Shown here piece after piece: positions 1-9,020 of a stretch of DNA of 64,000 nucleotides. Source of the stretch: Hymenobacter sp. H14-R3 (GTDB lineage Bacteria > Bacteroidota > Bacteroidia > Cytophagales > Hymenobacteraceae). How positions within the stretch are numbered: the first letter of the stretch is position 1; each line of letters opens with the position of its first letter. The DNA lies in the NCBI RefSeq assembly GCF_030063445.1, contig NZ_JASITD010000001.1, forward strand, positions 186,001-250,000, read 5' to 3'. A model generated the notes under the pieces. That model was not told the origin of the DNA. It saw nothing but the letters and a program-made list of their open reading frames with translations, and did not search any database. Made by a program: the position numbers and the translations under genes.

Positions 1-877
1 GAAGGACTACTTCGATAAAGTGCCCAAGGACAGCATTCCGTACTTCTCCACCGAGGTGGAAGTGGGCCAGATTGTGATTCCGGCGCAGGTCAACGACAAG
101 GCCAAGCAGGATGCCATTGCCCAACTTAATGACTTGCGCGGCCGCATTCTGGCCGGCGAAAGCTTCGAAACCCTGGCCAAGCAGTTCTCGCAAGACCCCG
201 GCTCAGGGGCGCAGGGCGGCTACCTGGGTTTCTTCAAAAAGGGCGAGCTGGTACCCGAGTACGAAGCCGCTTCCCGCAAGCTGGAGCCCGGCCAGATGTC
301 GCCGGTTGTGGAATCGCAGTTCGGCTTTCACCTCATCCAATTCATTGAGCGCAAGGGCGATTCGTACTCCACGCGCCACATTCTGCTGAAGCCCGCCACC
401 GGCACCGCCGACGCCAGCGTGGCCGCCACCAAGCTCACCCGCATTCGCACCCAGATTTTGAAGGACAGCATTTCCTTTGCCAAAGCGGCTAAGGATTTCA
501 GCACCGACAAGGGCACCAGCGGCAACGGCGGCCTGCTCGCCAACCGCCAGGACGGTGGCTCGCGCATGCCCCTCGACAAGCTCGACCCGGCCATCTTCTT
601 CATTATCGACACCATGAAGGTGGGCCACATCACCCCGCCCATGCCCTACCGCACCGACGACGGTAAGGAGGCCATGCGCATTCTCTACCTCAAAAGCAAC
701 ATTCCGCCCCACCAGGCCAACCTGCTCGACGACTATCAGAAGATATCGCAGGCCGCCCTCAGCCAGAAGAAAAACAAGGCCCTCGATGCCTGGTATGAGA
801 AAAACCGCAGCACCGTGTACCTAGAGGTAGCCCCCGAGTACACGCAGTGTAAAGTACTCACGGCCAGCGCGGAGTAG
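1..877 (+). CDS. SurA/PpiC-type peptidyl-prolyl isomerase, 5' end missing
   Basis: The reading frame is open from base 2, so the gene starts upstream of the window and only about 291 C-terminal residues are visible. Two parvulin (PpiC/rotamase) domains follow each other: the first spans roughly visible residues 20-115 and has a GGYLGFFKKGELVPEYE stretch; the second spans about 120-230, begins at RHILLKP and has a GGLLANR segment. Tandem parvulin domains are the layout of SurA-like periplasmic chaperones that isomerise prolyl bonds and assist outer-membrane protein folding. The MoxR ATPase gene follows on the same strand after a palindromic repeat. The missing N-terminus should hold the signal peptide and chaperone region; that part is inference. 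Confidence 0.88.
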   Translation, partial: KDYFDKVPKDSIPYFSTEVEVGQIVIPAQVNDKAKQDAIAQLNDLRGRILAGESFETLAKQFSQDPGSGAQGGYLGFFKKGELVPEYEAASRKLEPGQMSPVVESQFGFHLIQFIERKGDSYSTRHILLKPATGTADASVAATKLTRIRTQILKDSISFAKAAKDFSTDKGTSGNGGLLANRQDGGSRMPLDKLDPAIFFIIDTMKVGHITPPMPYRTDDGKEAMRILYLKSNIPPHQANLLDDYQKISQAALSQKKNKALDAWYEKNRSTVYLEVAPEYTQCKVLTASAE

Positions 878-893
878 CTATTTTTTAACAAAG

Positions 894-994
894 AGAACGT
901 CATGCTGAACGCAGTGAAGCATCTCGCTCGCGCCGCTGGTTTAGTAATCCAACGACGCGGGTGAGATGCTTCACTGCGTTCAGCATGACGTTCT
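894..994. repeat. Palindromic intergenic repeat, family A copy 1
   Basis: A perfect 32-bp inverted repeat (894-925 against 963-994) encloses a 37-base spacer. The core reads GTCATGCTGAACGCAGTGAA on one arm. Inside each arm ATGCT and AGCAT can also pair, so each arm can fold alone. It lies between the isomerase and moxR genes. Copies of the family occur at 2021-2106 and 7681-7797. Confidence 0.85.
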
Positions 995-1042
995 ATTTAG
1001 TGATATGCCCTTTGGGGTTTTATCGTCGTTTTTATCTACCAA

Positions 1043-2008
1043 ATGACTCAATTTCAAAACGATAAAGAAGCGGCCGACGCGCTGAAGCAAGCCTACCAGC
1101 AGCTACGCCAGGAAATCGGCAAGGTCATCGTGGGACAGGACGAGGTGGTGCGGCTGGTGCTCACGGCCGTGTTTGCGCAGGGCCACTGCCTGCTGGTGGG
1201 CGTGCCCGGCCTGGCCAAAACGCTGCTCATCCAAACCATTGCCGACTCGCTCGACCTCTCATTCAACCGCATCCAGTTCACCCCCGACCTGATGCCCAGC
1301 GACATTGTGGGCTCGGAGACGCTGACCCAACAGCGCGAGTTTCAATTTGTGAAAGGGCCGATTTTCGCCAACATCATCTTGGCTGACGAAATCAACCGCA
1401 CGCCGCCCAAAACCCAGGCCGCCCTGCTCGAAAGTATGCAGGAATACGCCGTAACGGTGGCCGGGCAGCGCTACCCGCTGGCGCGCCCATTCTTCGTGCT
1501 GGCCACCCAAAACCCCATTGAGCAGGAAGGCACTTACCCTCTGCCCGAGGCCCAGCTCGACCGCTTCATGTTTAACATCCAGCTCGGCTACCCCAGCTAC
1601 GAGGAGGAATTGAACATCGTCAAGAACACGACTTCCGACCGTAAGCCGGTGGTGAACAAGATACTGCATTCAGCTGATATTCAGGCATATCAGGCCCTGG
1701 TGCGCCGCGTGCCCGTGGCCGACAACGTAGTCGAATACGCCGTGGGCCTCGTGCACAAAACCCGGCCCAACACGGCCCGCACCGCCCCCCGCGCCCAGCA
1801 ATTGCTGGAGTGGGGCGCCGGCCCCCGCGCCAGCCAGTACCTCATTGTGGCCGCCAAGTGCAACGCCCTGCTCACCGGCAAGTATTCGCCCGATATCGAG
1901 GACGTGCGCGCCGTAGCTTTGCCCATCCTGCGCCACCGCCTCGTGCGCAACTTCAAGGCCGAGGCCGAAGGCATGACGGTGGAGCAGATTATTAAAGAGT
2001 TGTTATAG
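1043..2008 (+). CDS. MoxR-family AAA+ ATPase
   Basis: A 321-residue AAA+ ATPase of the MoxR/RavA group. Visible motifs are Walker A GVPGLAKT (residues 53-60), Walker B IILADE (111-116) and a sensor-1 segment ATQNP (154-158), followed by a C-terminal helical lid. Members act as chaperone-like ATPases that help mature or activate partner complexes, often VWA-domain proteins. No VWA or DUF58 partner gene is visible next to it. The ATG at 1043 is preceded by an AT-rich stretch. The gene sits between two family A repeats, so it may form its own transcription unit. The family assignment is secure; the substrate is unknown. Confidence 0.93.
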   Translation: MTQFQNDKEAADALKQAYQQLRQEIGKVIVGQDEVVRLVLTAVFAQGHCLLVGVPGLAKTLLIQTIADSLDLSFNRIQFTPDLMPSDIVGSETLTQQREFQFVKGPIFANIILADEINRTPPKTQAALLESMQEYAVTVAGQRYPLARPFFVLATQNPIEQEGTYPLPEAQLDRFMFNIQLGYPSYEEELNIVKNTTSDRKPVVNKILHSADIQAYQALVRRVPVADNVVEYAVGLVHKTRPNTARTAPRAQQLLEWGAGPRASQYLIVAAKCNALLTGKYSPDIEDVRAVALPILRHRLVRNFKAEAEGMTVEQIIKELL

Positions 2009-2020
2009 AACGAAATAGCC

Positions 2021-2106
2021 CGTCATGCTGAGCCTGCGAAGCATCTCTACCACGAGAGTAACTGATTGCTACTGCGGTAGAGATGCTTCGCAGGCTCAGC
2101 ATGACG
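2021..2106. repeat. Palindromic intergenic repeat, family A copy 2
   Basis: A perfect 31-bp inverted repeat (2021-2051 against 2076-2106), with flanking TAGC/GCTA extending the stem after one mismatch. The arm core GTCATGCTGAGCCTGCGAAG is a variant of the family A core. It begins 13 bases after the moxR stop codon. Confidence 0.85.
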
Positions 2107-2130
2107 AGCTACCTTCCCTAATTGAGTAAA

Positions 2131-2544
2131 ATGGAAGCCCAAGAATACTACCAGCAATTTGAGCGCAACGTGCGCATCATCCTCGACGCCCTGGCCGCTG
2201 GCCTCGACTTGCGCACTACGTCCCTCGAAACCAGCCTGCCCATTGAGGTGTACGTGCTGTGCGAGGTGCTGAACCAGGGCGCGGGCGAGCACTTCACGCT
2301 CACCGCCACCGGCGTGGCCCGCCTAGCCGAGTTTCAGCAGCAGTTTATGAAGCACGAGGACCAGACGCTGGCTGCCATGCAGCGTGTGCTGGCCGATAAG
2401 CAGTCCATCATGCGCACGCCCGAGGGCCGCGTATTCACCAAGGAAATGCTGATTCGCCGGCTGGAGTTTTTCAATGAGGCTGCCCGGCAGGTGAACGTGA
2501 TGCGCACGCAGCAAGCCTTGGGCAGCCCGCGGCAATACGTTTAA
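2131..2544 (+). CDS. Hypothetical protein, 137 aa
   Basis: An open frame starting at the ATG at 2131 (MEAQEYYQQFERN); an in-frame TTG at 2122 would add three residues. The product looks soluble and mostly helical: no signal peptide, no membrane segment, and an acidic/amphipathic composition. Codon use matches the neighbouring GC-rich genes, which supports a real gene. I do not recognise a family. It follows moxR on the same strand but is separated from it by a palindromic repeat, so co-transcription is uncertain. Confidence 0.7.
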   Translation: MEAQEYYQQFERNVRIILDALAAGLDLRTTSLETSLPIEVYVLCEVLNQGAGEHFTLTATGVARLAEFQQQFMKHEDQTLAAMQRVLADKQSIMRTPEGRVFTKEMLIRRLEFFNEAARQVNVMRTQQALGSPRQYV

Positions 2545-2562
2545 CCAGCATATTTACTTACG

Positions 2563-2621
2563 AATGAGGCAGTTATGGAAAAGACTTTTATTGCAATAGC
2601 TTTTTTCATAACTACCTCATT
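2563..2621. repeat. Imperfect inverted repeat between two genes
   Basis: Arms 2563-2582 and 2602-2621 (starting AATGAGGCAGTTATG) pair with few mismatches. The stem is AT-richer than the family A to D repeats and is followed by TATCTTTTAC just before the acetyltransferase start. It could be a terminator-like hairpin or a decayed repeat. Confidence 0.55.
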
Positions 2622-2632
2622 ATCTTTTACTT

Positions 2633-3199
2633 ATGGTGCTTGAGACTCCCCGCCTGCTGCTGCGCCCCTACGAGCCAGCCGATGCGGCAGCCTTCTTCAC
2701 TGTGCTCGACCAGAGCCGGGAGCGCCTGAAAACTTCGTTTCCTGACCGCCTGCGCGCCGTGCCCAACCAAGCCGCCGCGCCCGCCCAGTTAGCCGCTTTT
2801 ACCGATGACTGGCAGGCCGGCCGCTTCTACGTGCTGGGCATCTGGCTGCGTGAAACCCTTGATTACCTGGGTGATATCTGCCTGATGCCCCAGCGCCACG
2901 GGCAGGCCGAAATAGGCTATTACCTGGCTGCCGAAGCCGAGGGCCAGGGCTATGCCCGCGAGGCGCTGGCCGCCGTGTGCCGCTTTGGCTTTGGGCGGCA
3001 GGTGGAGGCGCAGCGCCTGCTCATCCGCTGCTATGCCGACAATGCGCGGGCCCAGGCGGTGGCGCGGGCGCTGGGCTTTGCCTTGCAGACACCCGTACAG
3101 CCGGAGGCCCCCGCGTGGTTCCGGTTTAGCTTCTGGGATAGCAAGCCACCGTCCCCAGCCATTTTGCATTTCGTACGGCACTGGTCCGCCGGGGATTAA
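2633..3199 (+). CDS. GNAT-family N-acetyltransferase (RimJ/RimL-like)
   Basis: A 188-residue acetyltransferase of the GNAT fold that would move an acetyl group from acetyl-CoA to an amine. The N-terminus LETPRLLLRPYEPAD is the typical first strand of the RimJ/RimL branch. The acetyl-CoA pyrophosphate-binding motif is visible around residues 92-117, with EGQGYAREAL. RimJ/RimL relatives modify protein N-termini, but many members act on small molecules or antibiotics, so the substrate cannot be named. The ATG at 2633 fits the family N-terminus. A family B repeat begins four bases after the stop codon. Confidence 0.88.
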   Translation: MVLETPRLLLRPYEPADAAAFFTVLDQSRERLKTSFPDRLRAVPNQAAAPAQLAAFTDDWQAGRFYVLGIWLRETLDYLGDICLMPQRHGQAEIGYYLAAEAEGQGYAREALAAVCRFGFGRQVEAQRLLIRCYADNARAQAVARALGFALQTPVQPEAPAWFRFSFWDSKPPSPAILHFVRHWSAGD

Positions 3200-3202
3200 A
3201 AT

Positions 3203-3280
3203 GTAGGGTAAGCTTCAGCTTGCCAATCGTTGCTTGTCGTTATTGGTAAGCAACGATTGGCAAGCTAAAGCTTACCCTAC
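3203..3280. repeat. Palindromic intergenic repeat, family B copy 1
   Basis: Arms 3203-3235 and 3248-3280 match at 32 of 33 positions around a 12-base loop. Each arm contains AAGCT..AGCTT, itself a small palindrome. It lies exactly between two convergent genes, where it could stop transcription from both sides. A related element is at 8894-8991. Confidence 0.83.
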
Positions 3281-3287
3281 GCGCACC

Positions 3288-4562
3288 CTACTGCCCCACG
3301 CGCACGCGCCGGCCCACATTCCCCAGCAGCCACTCCTGCCGGAAATTCAGGTACACGCCGAACGAGAAGTCAAGTAGCTGCTTATTAAAGTCATACGCCG
3401 GCTCCACGCGCACCGTAATAGCCGCCGCGTCCGCAATGCGGAAGTCGCGCAGCAGGCGCACCAGCAGCAGCCGGCGCTCGGCATCGGTGAAGCCCGGCGT
3501 GCCGTAGCGGGAGGCAACAGACTGGTAGTAGTTGCCCCCCAGCGGCGCAAAAAACTGGTGCCCCTGCCAGTAGCTCAGCATCACATCCAGGTAGCGGGTT
3601 TCGAGCGTGCCATTGAGATACAGCGCGTTACCATTTTGGAAAGGCAGCCGGTAATTGGCAAATGAGTGGTCGTCGAACAGCAGGCCGTAGGCGTTGAGCC
3701 GCACCGCCCGAAAGGTGCCGCCACCCAGCGACACCCGCGCCACCACGCCGCTGGCGTAGTTGAACAGCGTTTGGATGGGCTTGTGCAGCGTATCAATCTG
3801 CCCGCCCTCGTGCCGGGCCGTAAATTGCAGGGGGATAGACACTTGCACCGGGCTATTATCGCCGGTTAGTTGGAAGCTGCTGGTGAAGCCGCCGGCAATC
3901 TGCTCCTGGTAGCTCACGCCCGCGTATTCCTGCCGCAGCCAGTCCACCCACACGTCCAGCGCCACGCGCTTGGTGTTTAGCCGGTACTGCAAGCCTTCCT
4001 CCAACGGCTTTAGCATTACGCGCTCAAAATCGAACAGCGGCTCGATGTAGCCGTGGTTAAGATTGGCTTTGATATTACCAAAAATGAACTGGCTGCTGCC
4101 GTGCGTCCAGGTGGCGCGGTAGGTGGGGCGGACCTGCCGCAGCTGCGGGGTCCCGAAGTCTTTCCACAGGAAAATGCCGGCTTCTAAGCGGAGGTTTTTG
4201 GTGGGGTAATAGACGAGCTGTGGGTTCAGCTGCGTGCCAAACAGCGTGTAGCCCTGGACGATATCGTTGAAATACTCATTGTCTTTGAAGAAAGTAAAGG
4301 CATTTAGCGAGAGGTGGAGGTCACCGGCCCGGTGGTAATTGCGGGCGAGCGAGGCGGCGGCGATTCCAATGGTATCCTGCGCCGTGAGGGTTCTGGGGGC
4401 CTGCCCCACATCGTCTGACAGTATTGTGCGGTATTTCACATTGCCAGGGTCAGGCGCTGTAAACGCCCGATTATCGAGTTGCGCCCACGCTGGCGCGGCC
4501 GTAAACAACACAGCCCCAACGCTAACTAAAATTTTTAGAAATTTCCTCATAAATTTGCGCAT
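3288..4562 (-). CDS. Exported, probable outer-membrane beta-barrel protein
   Basis: A 424-residue protein with a clear signal peptide (start MRKFMRKFLKILVSVG, cleavage near APAWA-QLDNR). The mature part is rich in alternating hydrophobic and aromatic strands with many Tyr, Phe and Asn residues, and ends VGRRVRVGQ. This suggests an outer-membrane barrel or porin-like protein, but I recognise no named family. A second ATG at 4550 would give the same mature protein, and a TTG at 4574 lies upstream. It is transcribed convergently with the acetyltransferase and divergently from recA. Its function is unknown. Confidence 0.72.
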   Translation of the reverse strand: MRKFMRKFLKILVSVGAVLFTAAPAWAQLDNRAFTAPDPGNVKYRTILSDDVGQAPRTLTAQDTIGIAAASLARNYHRAGDLHLSLNAFTFFKDNEYFNDIVQGYTLFGTQLNPQLVYYPTKNLRLEAGIFLWKDFGTPQLRQVRPTYRATWTHGSSQFIFGNIKANLNHGYIEPLFDFERVMLKPLEEGLQYRLNTKRVALDVWVDWLRQEYAGVSYQEQIAGGFTSSFQLTGDNSPVQVSIPLQFTARHEGGQIDTLHKPIQTLFNYASGVVARVSLGGGTFRAVRLNAYGLLFDDHSFANYRLPFQNGNALYLNGTLETRYLDVMLSYWQGHQFFAPLGGNYYQSVASRYGTPGFTDAERRLLLVRLLRDFRIADAAAITVRVEPAYDFNKQLLDFSFGVYLNFRQEWLLGNVGRRVRVGQ

Positions 4563-4719
4563 TGTTCGGCACAAAACCGGGGGCCGTTGCGTTACAAATG
4601 GCCACCGAAAAACAGAACGGTAGTTAGCCTAGTCGGCTGCTACTCTATGCTGGTGTGACGAACCGAAATACCGTAGTTTTACAAACCAAAGTTTCTTTTC
4701 AACCCCCCCTCCCACGTCT

Positions 4720-5835
4720 ATGGCCTTTGCAACCAAAGCCGAAAAACCAGAAAAGGCCGAGAAAGCCGAAAAAACCACCGGCGGCGACCCCATCGCTGAG
4801 AAGAAAAAGGCGCTCATGCTCACGCTGGAGAAGCTGGACAAAGCCTTCGGCAAAGGTACCGTGATGAAGCTTTCGGACCAGAAAGTGAACGACGTGCCGT
4901 CCATCAGCACCGGCTCGCTCTCGCTGGATATTGCCCTCGGCATCGGCGGCCTGCCCCGCGGCCGCGTGGTCGAAATCTACGGCCCCGAGTCGAGCGGTAA
5001 AACGACGCTGACAATGCACGCCATCGCCGAAGCCCAGAAGGCTGGTGGCACGGCGGCTTTCATCGACGCCGAGCACGCTTTTGACCCCGCCTACGCCAAG
5101 AAACTGGGCATTGATGTGGACAACCTCCTCATCGCGCAGCCCGATAACGGCGAGCAAGCCCTCGAAATTGCCGACCAGCTCATCAGCTCGGGCGCCATCG
5201 ACATCATCGTTATCGACTCCGTGGCGGCCCTCGTGCCCAAAGGCGAACTCGAAGGCGACATGGGCGACTCGAAAGTGGGCCTGCACGCCCGCCTCATGAG
5301 CCAGGCCCTGCGCAAGCTCACCGGCACGATTAACAAGACCAACTGCCTGTGCATCTTCATCAACCAGCTGCGCGAGAAAATTGGTGTGATGTTCGGCTCG
5401 CCCGAAACCACGACCGGCGGTAACGCCCTCAAATTCTACGCTTCGGTCCGCCTCGACATCCGTCGCATCGGCCAAATCAAGGAAGATAAGGACAACGTAA
5501 CCGGCAACCGCACCAAGGTGAAGGTGGTGAAAAACAAAGTAGCGCCGCCCTTCAAGGTGGTCGAGTTTGACATCATCTACGGCCAGGGTATCAGCAAAGT
5601 CGGCGAAATCGTGGACCTGGGCGTGGACATGGGCATCATCGGCAAGTCGGGCTCGTGGTTCAACTACGGCGCCAACAAGATTGGCCAGGGCCGCGAGGCC
5701 GTGAAAACCCTGCTACTCGACAACCCCGAGCTGGCCGACGAAATCGAAGCCAAAATCCGCAACATGGCCAAGGGCGATACCGACGTTATCCCCGTGGACA
5801 TGAGCGGCCCCGAGGACGGCGACGACACGCTGTAA
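4720..5835 (+). CDS. recA: Recombinase RecA
   Basis: A 371-residue RecA, the ATP-dependent strand-exchange protein of homologous recombination and trigger of SOS repressor cleavage. Walker A is GPESSGKT (residues 88-95). The [22 protein letters not shown] segment of the DNA-binding L2 loop is present. The C-terminus ends in the usual acidic tail ([11 protein letters not shown]). The N-terminus carries an extra Lys/Glu/Ala-rich stretch of about 20 residues ([13 protein letters not shown]) compared with E. coli RecA. An intrinsic terminator follows at 5861-5894, so the gene is probably monocistronic. No LexA box was identified upstream. Confidence 0.98.
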   Translation: MAFATKAEKPEKAEKAEKTTGGDPIAEKKKALMLTLEKLDKAFGKGTVMKLSDQKVNDVPSISTGSLSLDIALGIGGLPRGRVVEIYGPESSGKTTLTMHAIAEAQKAGGTAAFIDAEHAFDPAYAKKLGIDVDNLLIAQPDNGEQALEIADQLISSGAIDIIVIDSVAALVPKGELEGDMGDSKVGLHARLMSQALRKLTGTINKTNCLCIFINQLREKIGVMFGSPETTTGGNALKFYASVRLDIRRIGQIKEDKDNVTGNRTKVKVVKNKVAPPFKVVEFDIIYGQGISKVGEIVDLGVDMGIIGKSGSWFNYGANKIGQGREAVKTLLLDNPELADEIEAKIRNMAKGDTDVIPVDMSGPEDGDDTL

Positions 5836-5860
5836 GCCTCCCGGCTGCCTCTAGCACGAG

Positions 5861-5894
5861 TGCCCCGCTGCCACCTGGTAGCGGGGCATTTTTT
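5861..5894 (+). terminator. Intrinsic terminator of recA
   Basis: A 9-bp stem, TGCCCCGCT (5861-5869) with AGCGGGGCA (5880-5888), is followed at once by TTTTTTC. It starts 25 bases after the recA stop codon. Confidence 0.9.
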
Positions 5895-5993
5895 CTATCC
5901 GGCCAAGGCGGTGGGCGGCGGCATTGCCCCGTAGTTTTACAGGCTGGCACTTTGTTTGTAAATCTGTTCCTGCTCCCGCTTCGTTTTTAGTGT

Positions 5994-6803
5994 ATGCGCC
6001 GCTGGCTACTTGTTCCGCTTCTCCTACTGAGTGCCGCCTGGACGCAGCCCCGCGGCCTGGCCGAGCCGGTGCGCTTTTGGCCCAACGCCAGCTTCCGGGC
6101 CGGCGAAACCATTCGCTACAAGGTGCACTACGGCATGCTCAACGCGGCCGAGGCCACCGTCGAAACCTCCGGCAGCCTGGAGCACATTGCCAACCGCCCC
6201 TGTTACAAAGCCACCGTGAGCGGCCGCACCATCGGCTCGGTCGACTTTTTTCTGCACGTCAAGGACCAGTGGCGCTCCTACATCGACACGGCCAGCATTT
6301 TGCCCCTGCGCTCCTCGCGCGACATTGAGGAGAGCACCTACCGCAAGAAGGAAGTGGTGGATTTCGACCAGGAGCACAACCTGGTAAACGTGCTGCAAAC
6401 CCACACCAAGGAGCCCATTCGCTACACCTTTAAGGTGCCCAATAATGTGCAGGAGCTGGTGAGCGGCTTCTACTACCTGCGCACCCTCAACTACGACCAC
6501 ATGAAGGTGGGCGAGGTCATTCACATGGGCGGCTTCTTCGACGAAGCCACTTTTAACCTGGACGTTACCTTCCGGGGCCGCGAGGTAATTCAGACCAAAG
6601 CCGGCGTGGTGCATGCCCTGAAACTAGTGCCCAAAATGCCGCCCAACCGCATTTTTCGGGGCGAGGAAGCCATCAAGGTTTACCTCTCCGACGACCGCAA
6701 CAAGATTCCGGTGCTCTTCCAGGCCGAGCTGTTTGTGGGCTCCGTGAAGGTGGATATGTACAAGTATGAGGGGTTGAAATACCGACTCAACTTGGCCAAA
6801 TAA
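5994..6803 (+). CDS. DUF3108 domain-containing exported protein
   Basis: A 269-residue protein with an N-terminal signal peptide (MRRWLLVPLLLLSAAWT) followed by a DUF3108 domain, recognisable from SFRAGETIRYKVHYG (about residues 33-47) and the beta-rich body that ends KYEGLKYRLNLAK. DUF3108 proteins are periplasmic or outer-membrane associated and of uncertain function, with a predicted single-sheet beta fold. It stands alone between the recA terminator and the response regulator. The start ATG at 5994 is the only one that places the signal peptide at the N-terminus. Confidence 0.88.
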   Translation: MRRWLLVPLLLLSAAWTQPRGLAEPVRFWPNASFRAGETIRYKVHYGMLNAAEATVETSGSLEHIANRPCYKATVSGRTIGSVDFFLHVKDQWRSYIDTASILPLRSSRDIEESTYRKKEVVDFDQEHNLVNVLQTHTKEPIRYTFKVPNNVQELVSGFYYLRTLNYDHMKVGEVIHMGGFFDEATFNLDVTFRGREVIQTKAGVVHALKLVPKMPPNRIFRGEEAIKVYLSDDRNKIPVLFQAELFVGSVKVDMYKYEGLKYRLNLAK

Positions 6804-6903
6804 CTCACTACCTAACAGCTGGTTAACCGCCGGCTACTGTTAATTATTTGGTTGGTAACCAGGGCGTCACACAAACGTAACATGGCCGCCGCGCCGAAGC
6901 GGG

Positions 6904-6911
6904 TAATTTTG
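6904..6911 (+). promoter_or_regulatory. Possible -7 box for the response regulator
   Basis: TAATTTTG fits the Bacteroidota -7 consensus TAnnTTTG and lies 37 bases before the GTG start at 6949. No TTTG is found at the expected -33 distance, so support is modest. Confidence 0.4.
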
Positions 6912-6948
6912 CACCGCGGAAGTCCTTACCCCTTCTGCCCTACCCGCC

Positions 6949-7668
<720 letters not shown>

Positions 7669-7680
7669 CTAGCTGCTGCA

Positions 7681-7797
7681 AAAGCGGAACGTCATGCTGA
7701 ACGCAGTGAAGCATCTAGCGTGGTTACTAACTTCAACTAAATGAGTTTAGCAATCCACACGAGATGCTTCACTGCGTTCAGCATGACGTTCCGCTTT
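7681..7797. repeat. Palindromic intergenic repeat, family A copy 3
   Basis: A perfect 36-bp inverted repeat (7681-7716 against 7762-7797) with a 45-base spacer, the longest perfect arm in the window. The core is identical to copy 1 (GTCATGCTGAACGCAGTGAA). It sits between the two genes of a two-component pair and might attenuate read-through into the kinase gene. Confidence 0.88.
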
Positions 7798-7826
7798 CCT
7801 TTTTGCTTCCATACCTGATTTGCCTC

Positions 7827-8897
7827 ATGACCCTCTCCTCCCGCACCATTGCCGTGCTCATTGCGATGCTGGTGGCGGGGGTGCTCACCACGTTTGCCTA
7901 CGTGGCACCCACGCTGCCCTCACACCAGGCTTTTCTGGTGGCGGGCATCACGGTGGCGGCGTGCTTTCTACTGGTGTATTTGTCGTTTGAGGCCCTTATT
8001 TTTCGGGAGATAAACGGTATCTACTCACGCCTGGAGCACATCAAGCGCAAGGAGTTTAAACAACTGAGCAACAAGTTTTTGTTTCGGCCCGAGCCCCTGC
8101 GCCGCATCGGCGACGAGATAGTAGAGATGGCCGAGCGCCGCCAGCAGGAGCTCGATGAGCTCAAGCGCCTGCAAGCCCTGCGCCGCGAGTTCCTGGCCGA
8201 TGTGTCGCACGAGCTCAAAACGCCACTTTTCGCCGCCCAAGGCTTCGTGCACACCATTCTGGATGAGGAGGAGGACAACGAGGAAACGGGCATGGACCCG
8301 GCCACCCGCCGCAAGTTTTTGCAGCGCGCCGCTGCTAGCCTCGACGCCCTTGATGCCCTGGTGCAGGACCTGGTTACCATTTCGCAACTCGAAAAGGGCG
8401 TTATCCGCATGCGCCGCCAGCGCTTCGACCTCGTGGCGCTGGTGCAGGAGCTGTTTGAGTTGCTGGAGCAACAAGCCCAGCGGCGCGGGACCACCCTGGA
8501 GCTGTTTCCGCCGCACCTAGCTGGAGAGGAGCTATTCGTAGTGGCCGACCGCAACCGTATCCGCCAGGTACTTATCAACCTGATTGACAACGCAATAAAA
8601 TACGGGCGTGAGCAAAACGGCCAGGTAGTAGTGGCCCTCACGCCGGGCCGCGGCGGCGTGCGCGTGGCGGTGCGCGACAACGGAGCGGGCATTGCGCCCG
8701 AGCACCAGGCCCGCATTTTTGAGCGCTTCTACCGGGTCGACAAGAGCCGCTCACGCTCGGCCGGCGGCTCGGGGCTGGGCCTGGCCATCAGCAAGCACCT
8801 TGTGGAGGCGCATAAATCCACCATTTCCATCAAGAGCATCCTCGACGAGGGCACTACGATGGAATTCAAGCTCCCCAGGCCCAAAGAAGCAAAGTAG
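7827..8897 (+). CDS. Membrane sensor histidine kinase (PhoR-like)
   Basis: A 356-residue kinase with two membrane segments (about residues 8-27 and 36-56) and almost no periplasmic loop. A helical linker leads to the HisKA domain with phospho-acceptor His128 in FLADVSHELKTPL. The ATPase domain has the N box NLIDNAIKYG (251-260), G1 DNGAGI (284-289) and G2 GGSGLGLAI (about 313-321). The ATG at 7827 is preferred; an upstream in-frame start would fall inside the palindromic repeat. It should phosphorylate the response regulator encoded just upstream. The short extracytoplasmic loop suggests sensing of membrane state or a partner protein (inference). The stop codon lies inside the next repeat. 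Confidence 0.92.
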   Translation: MTLSSRTIAVLIAMLVAGVLTTFAYVAPTLPSHQAFLVAGITVAACFLLVYLSFEALIFREINGIYSRLEHIKRKEFKQLSNKFLFRPEPLRRIGDEIVEMAERRQQELDELKRLQALRREFLADVSHELKTPLFAAQGFVHTILDEEEDNEETGMDPATRRKFLQRAAASLDALDALVQDLVTISQLEKGVIRMRRQRFDLVALVQELFELLEQQAQRRGTTLELFPPHLAGEELFVVADRNRIRQVLINLIDNAIKYGREQNGQVVVALTPGRGGVRVAVRDNGAGIAPEHQARIFERFYRVDKSRSRSAGGSGLGLAISKHLVEAHKSTISIKSILDEGTTMEFKLPRPKEAK

Positions 8898-8991
8898 CTT
8901 TAGCTTGCGAGCGAGCGCCAGCGAGCAGCCGAAACCGCGCCGCCCTGCCAACCGCTCCTAGTCTGGCCCCCAACGCCCCGCAAGCTAAAGC
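8894..8991. repeat. Palindromic intergenic repeat, family B copy 2
   Basis: Perfect 13-bp arms (GCTTTAGCTTGCG at 8897-8909 and its complement at 8979-8991) flank a longer GC-rich spacer than in copy 1. The outer bases GTAG and CTAC on each side resemble copy 1. The kinase stop codon TAG is part of the left edge (8895-8897). Confidence 0.68.
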
Positions 8992-9004
8992 CTACGCTAC
9001 CCGC

Positions 9005-9012
9005 TACCTTTG
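9005..9012 (+). promoter_or_regulatory. -7-like box directly before the pseudouridine synthase gene
   Basis: TACCTTTG matches TAnnTTTG exactly, eight bases before ATG 9021. No TTTG lies at the -33 distance. If it is used, the transcript would be almost leaderless. Confidence 0.42.
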
Positions 9013-9020
9013 TGGTCCGC

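Noticed and set aside
8021..8716. A Ser/Arg-rich minus-strand frame opposite the histidine kinase
   Set aside because: Composition is typical of an antisense shadow and no domain is visible.
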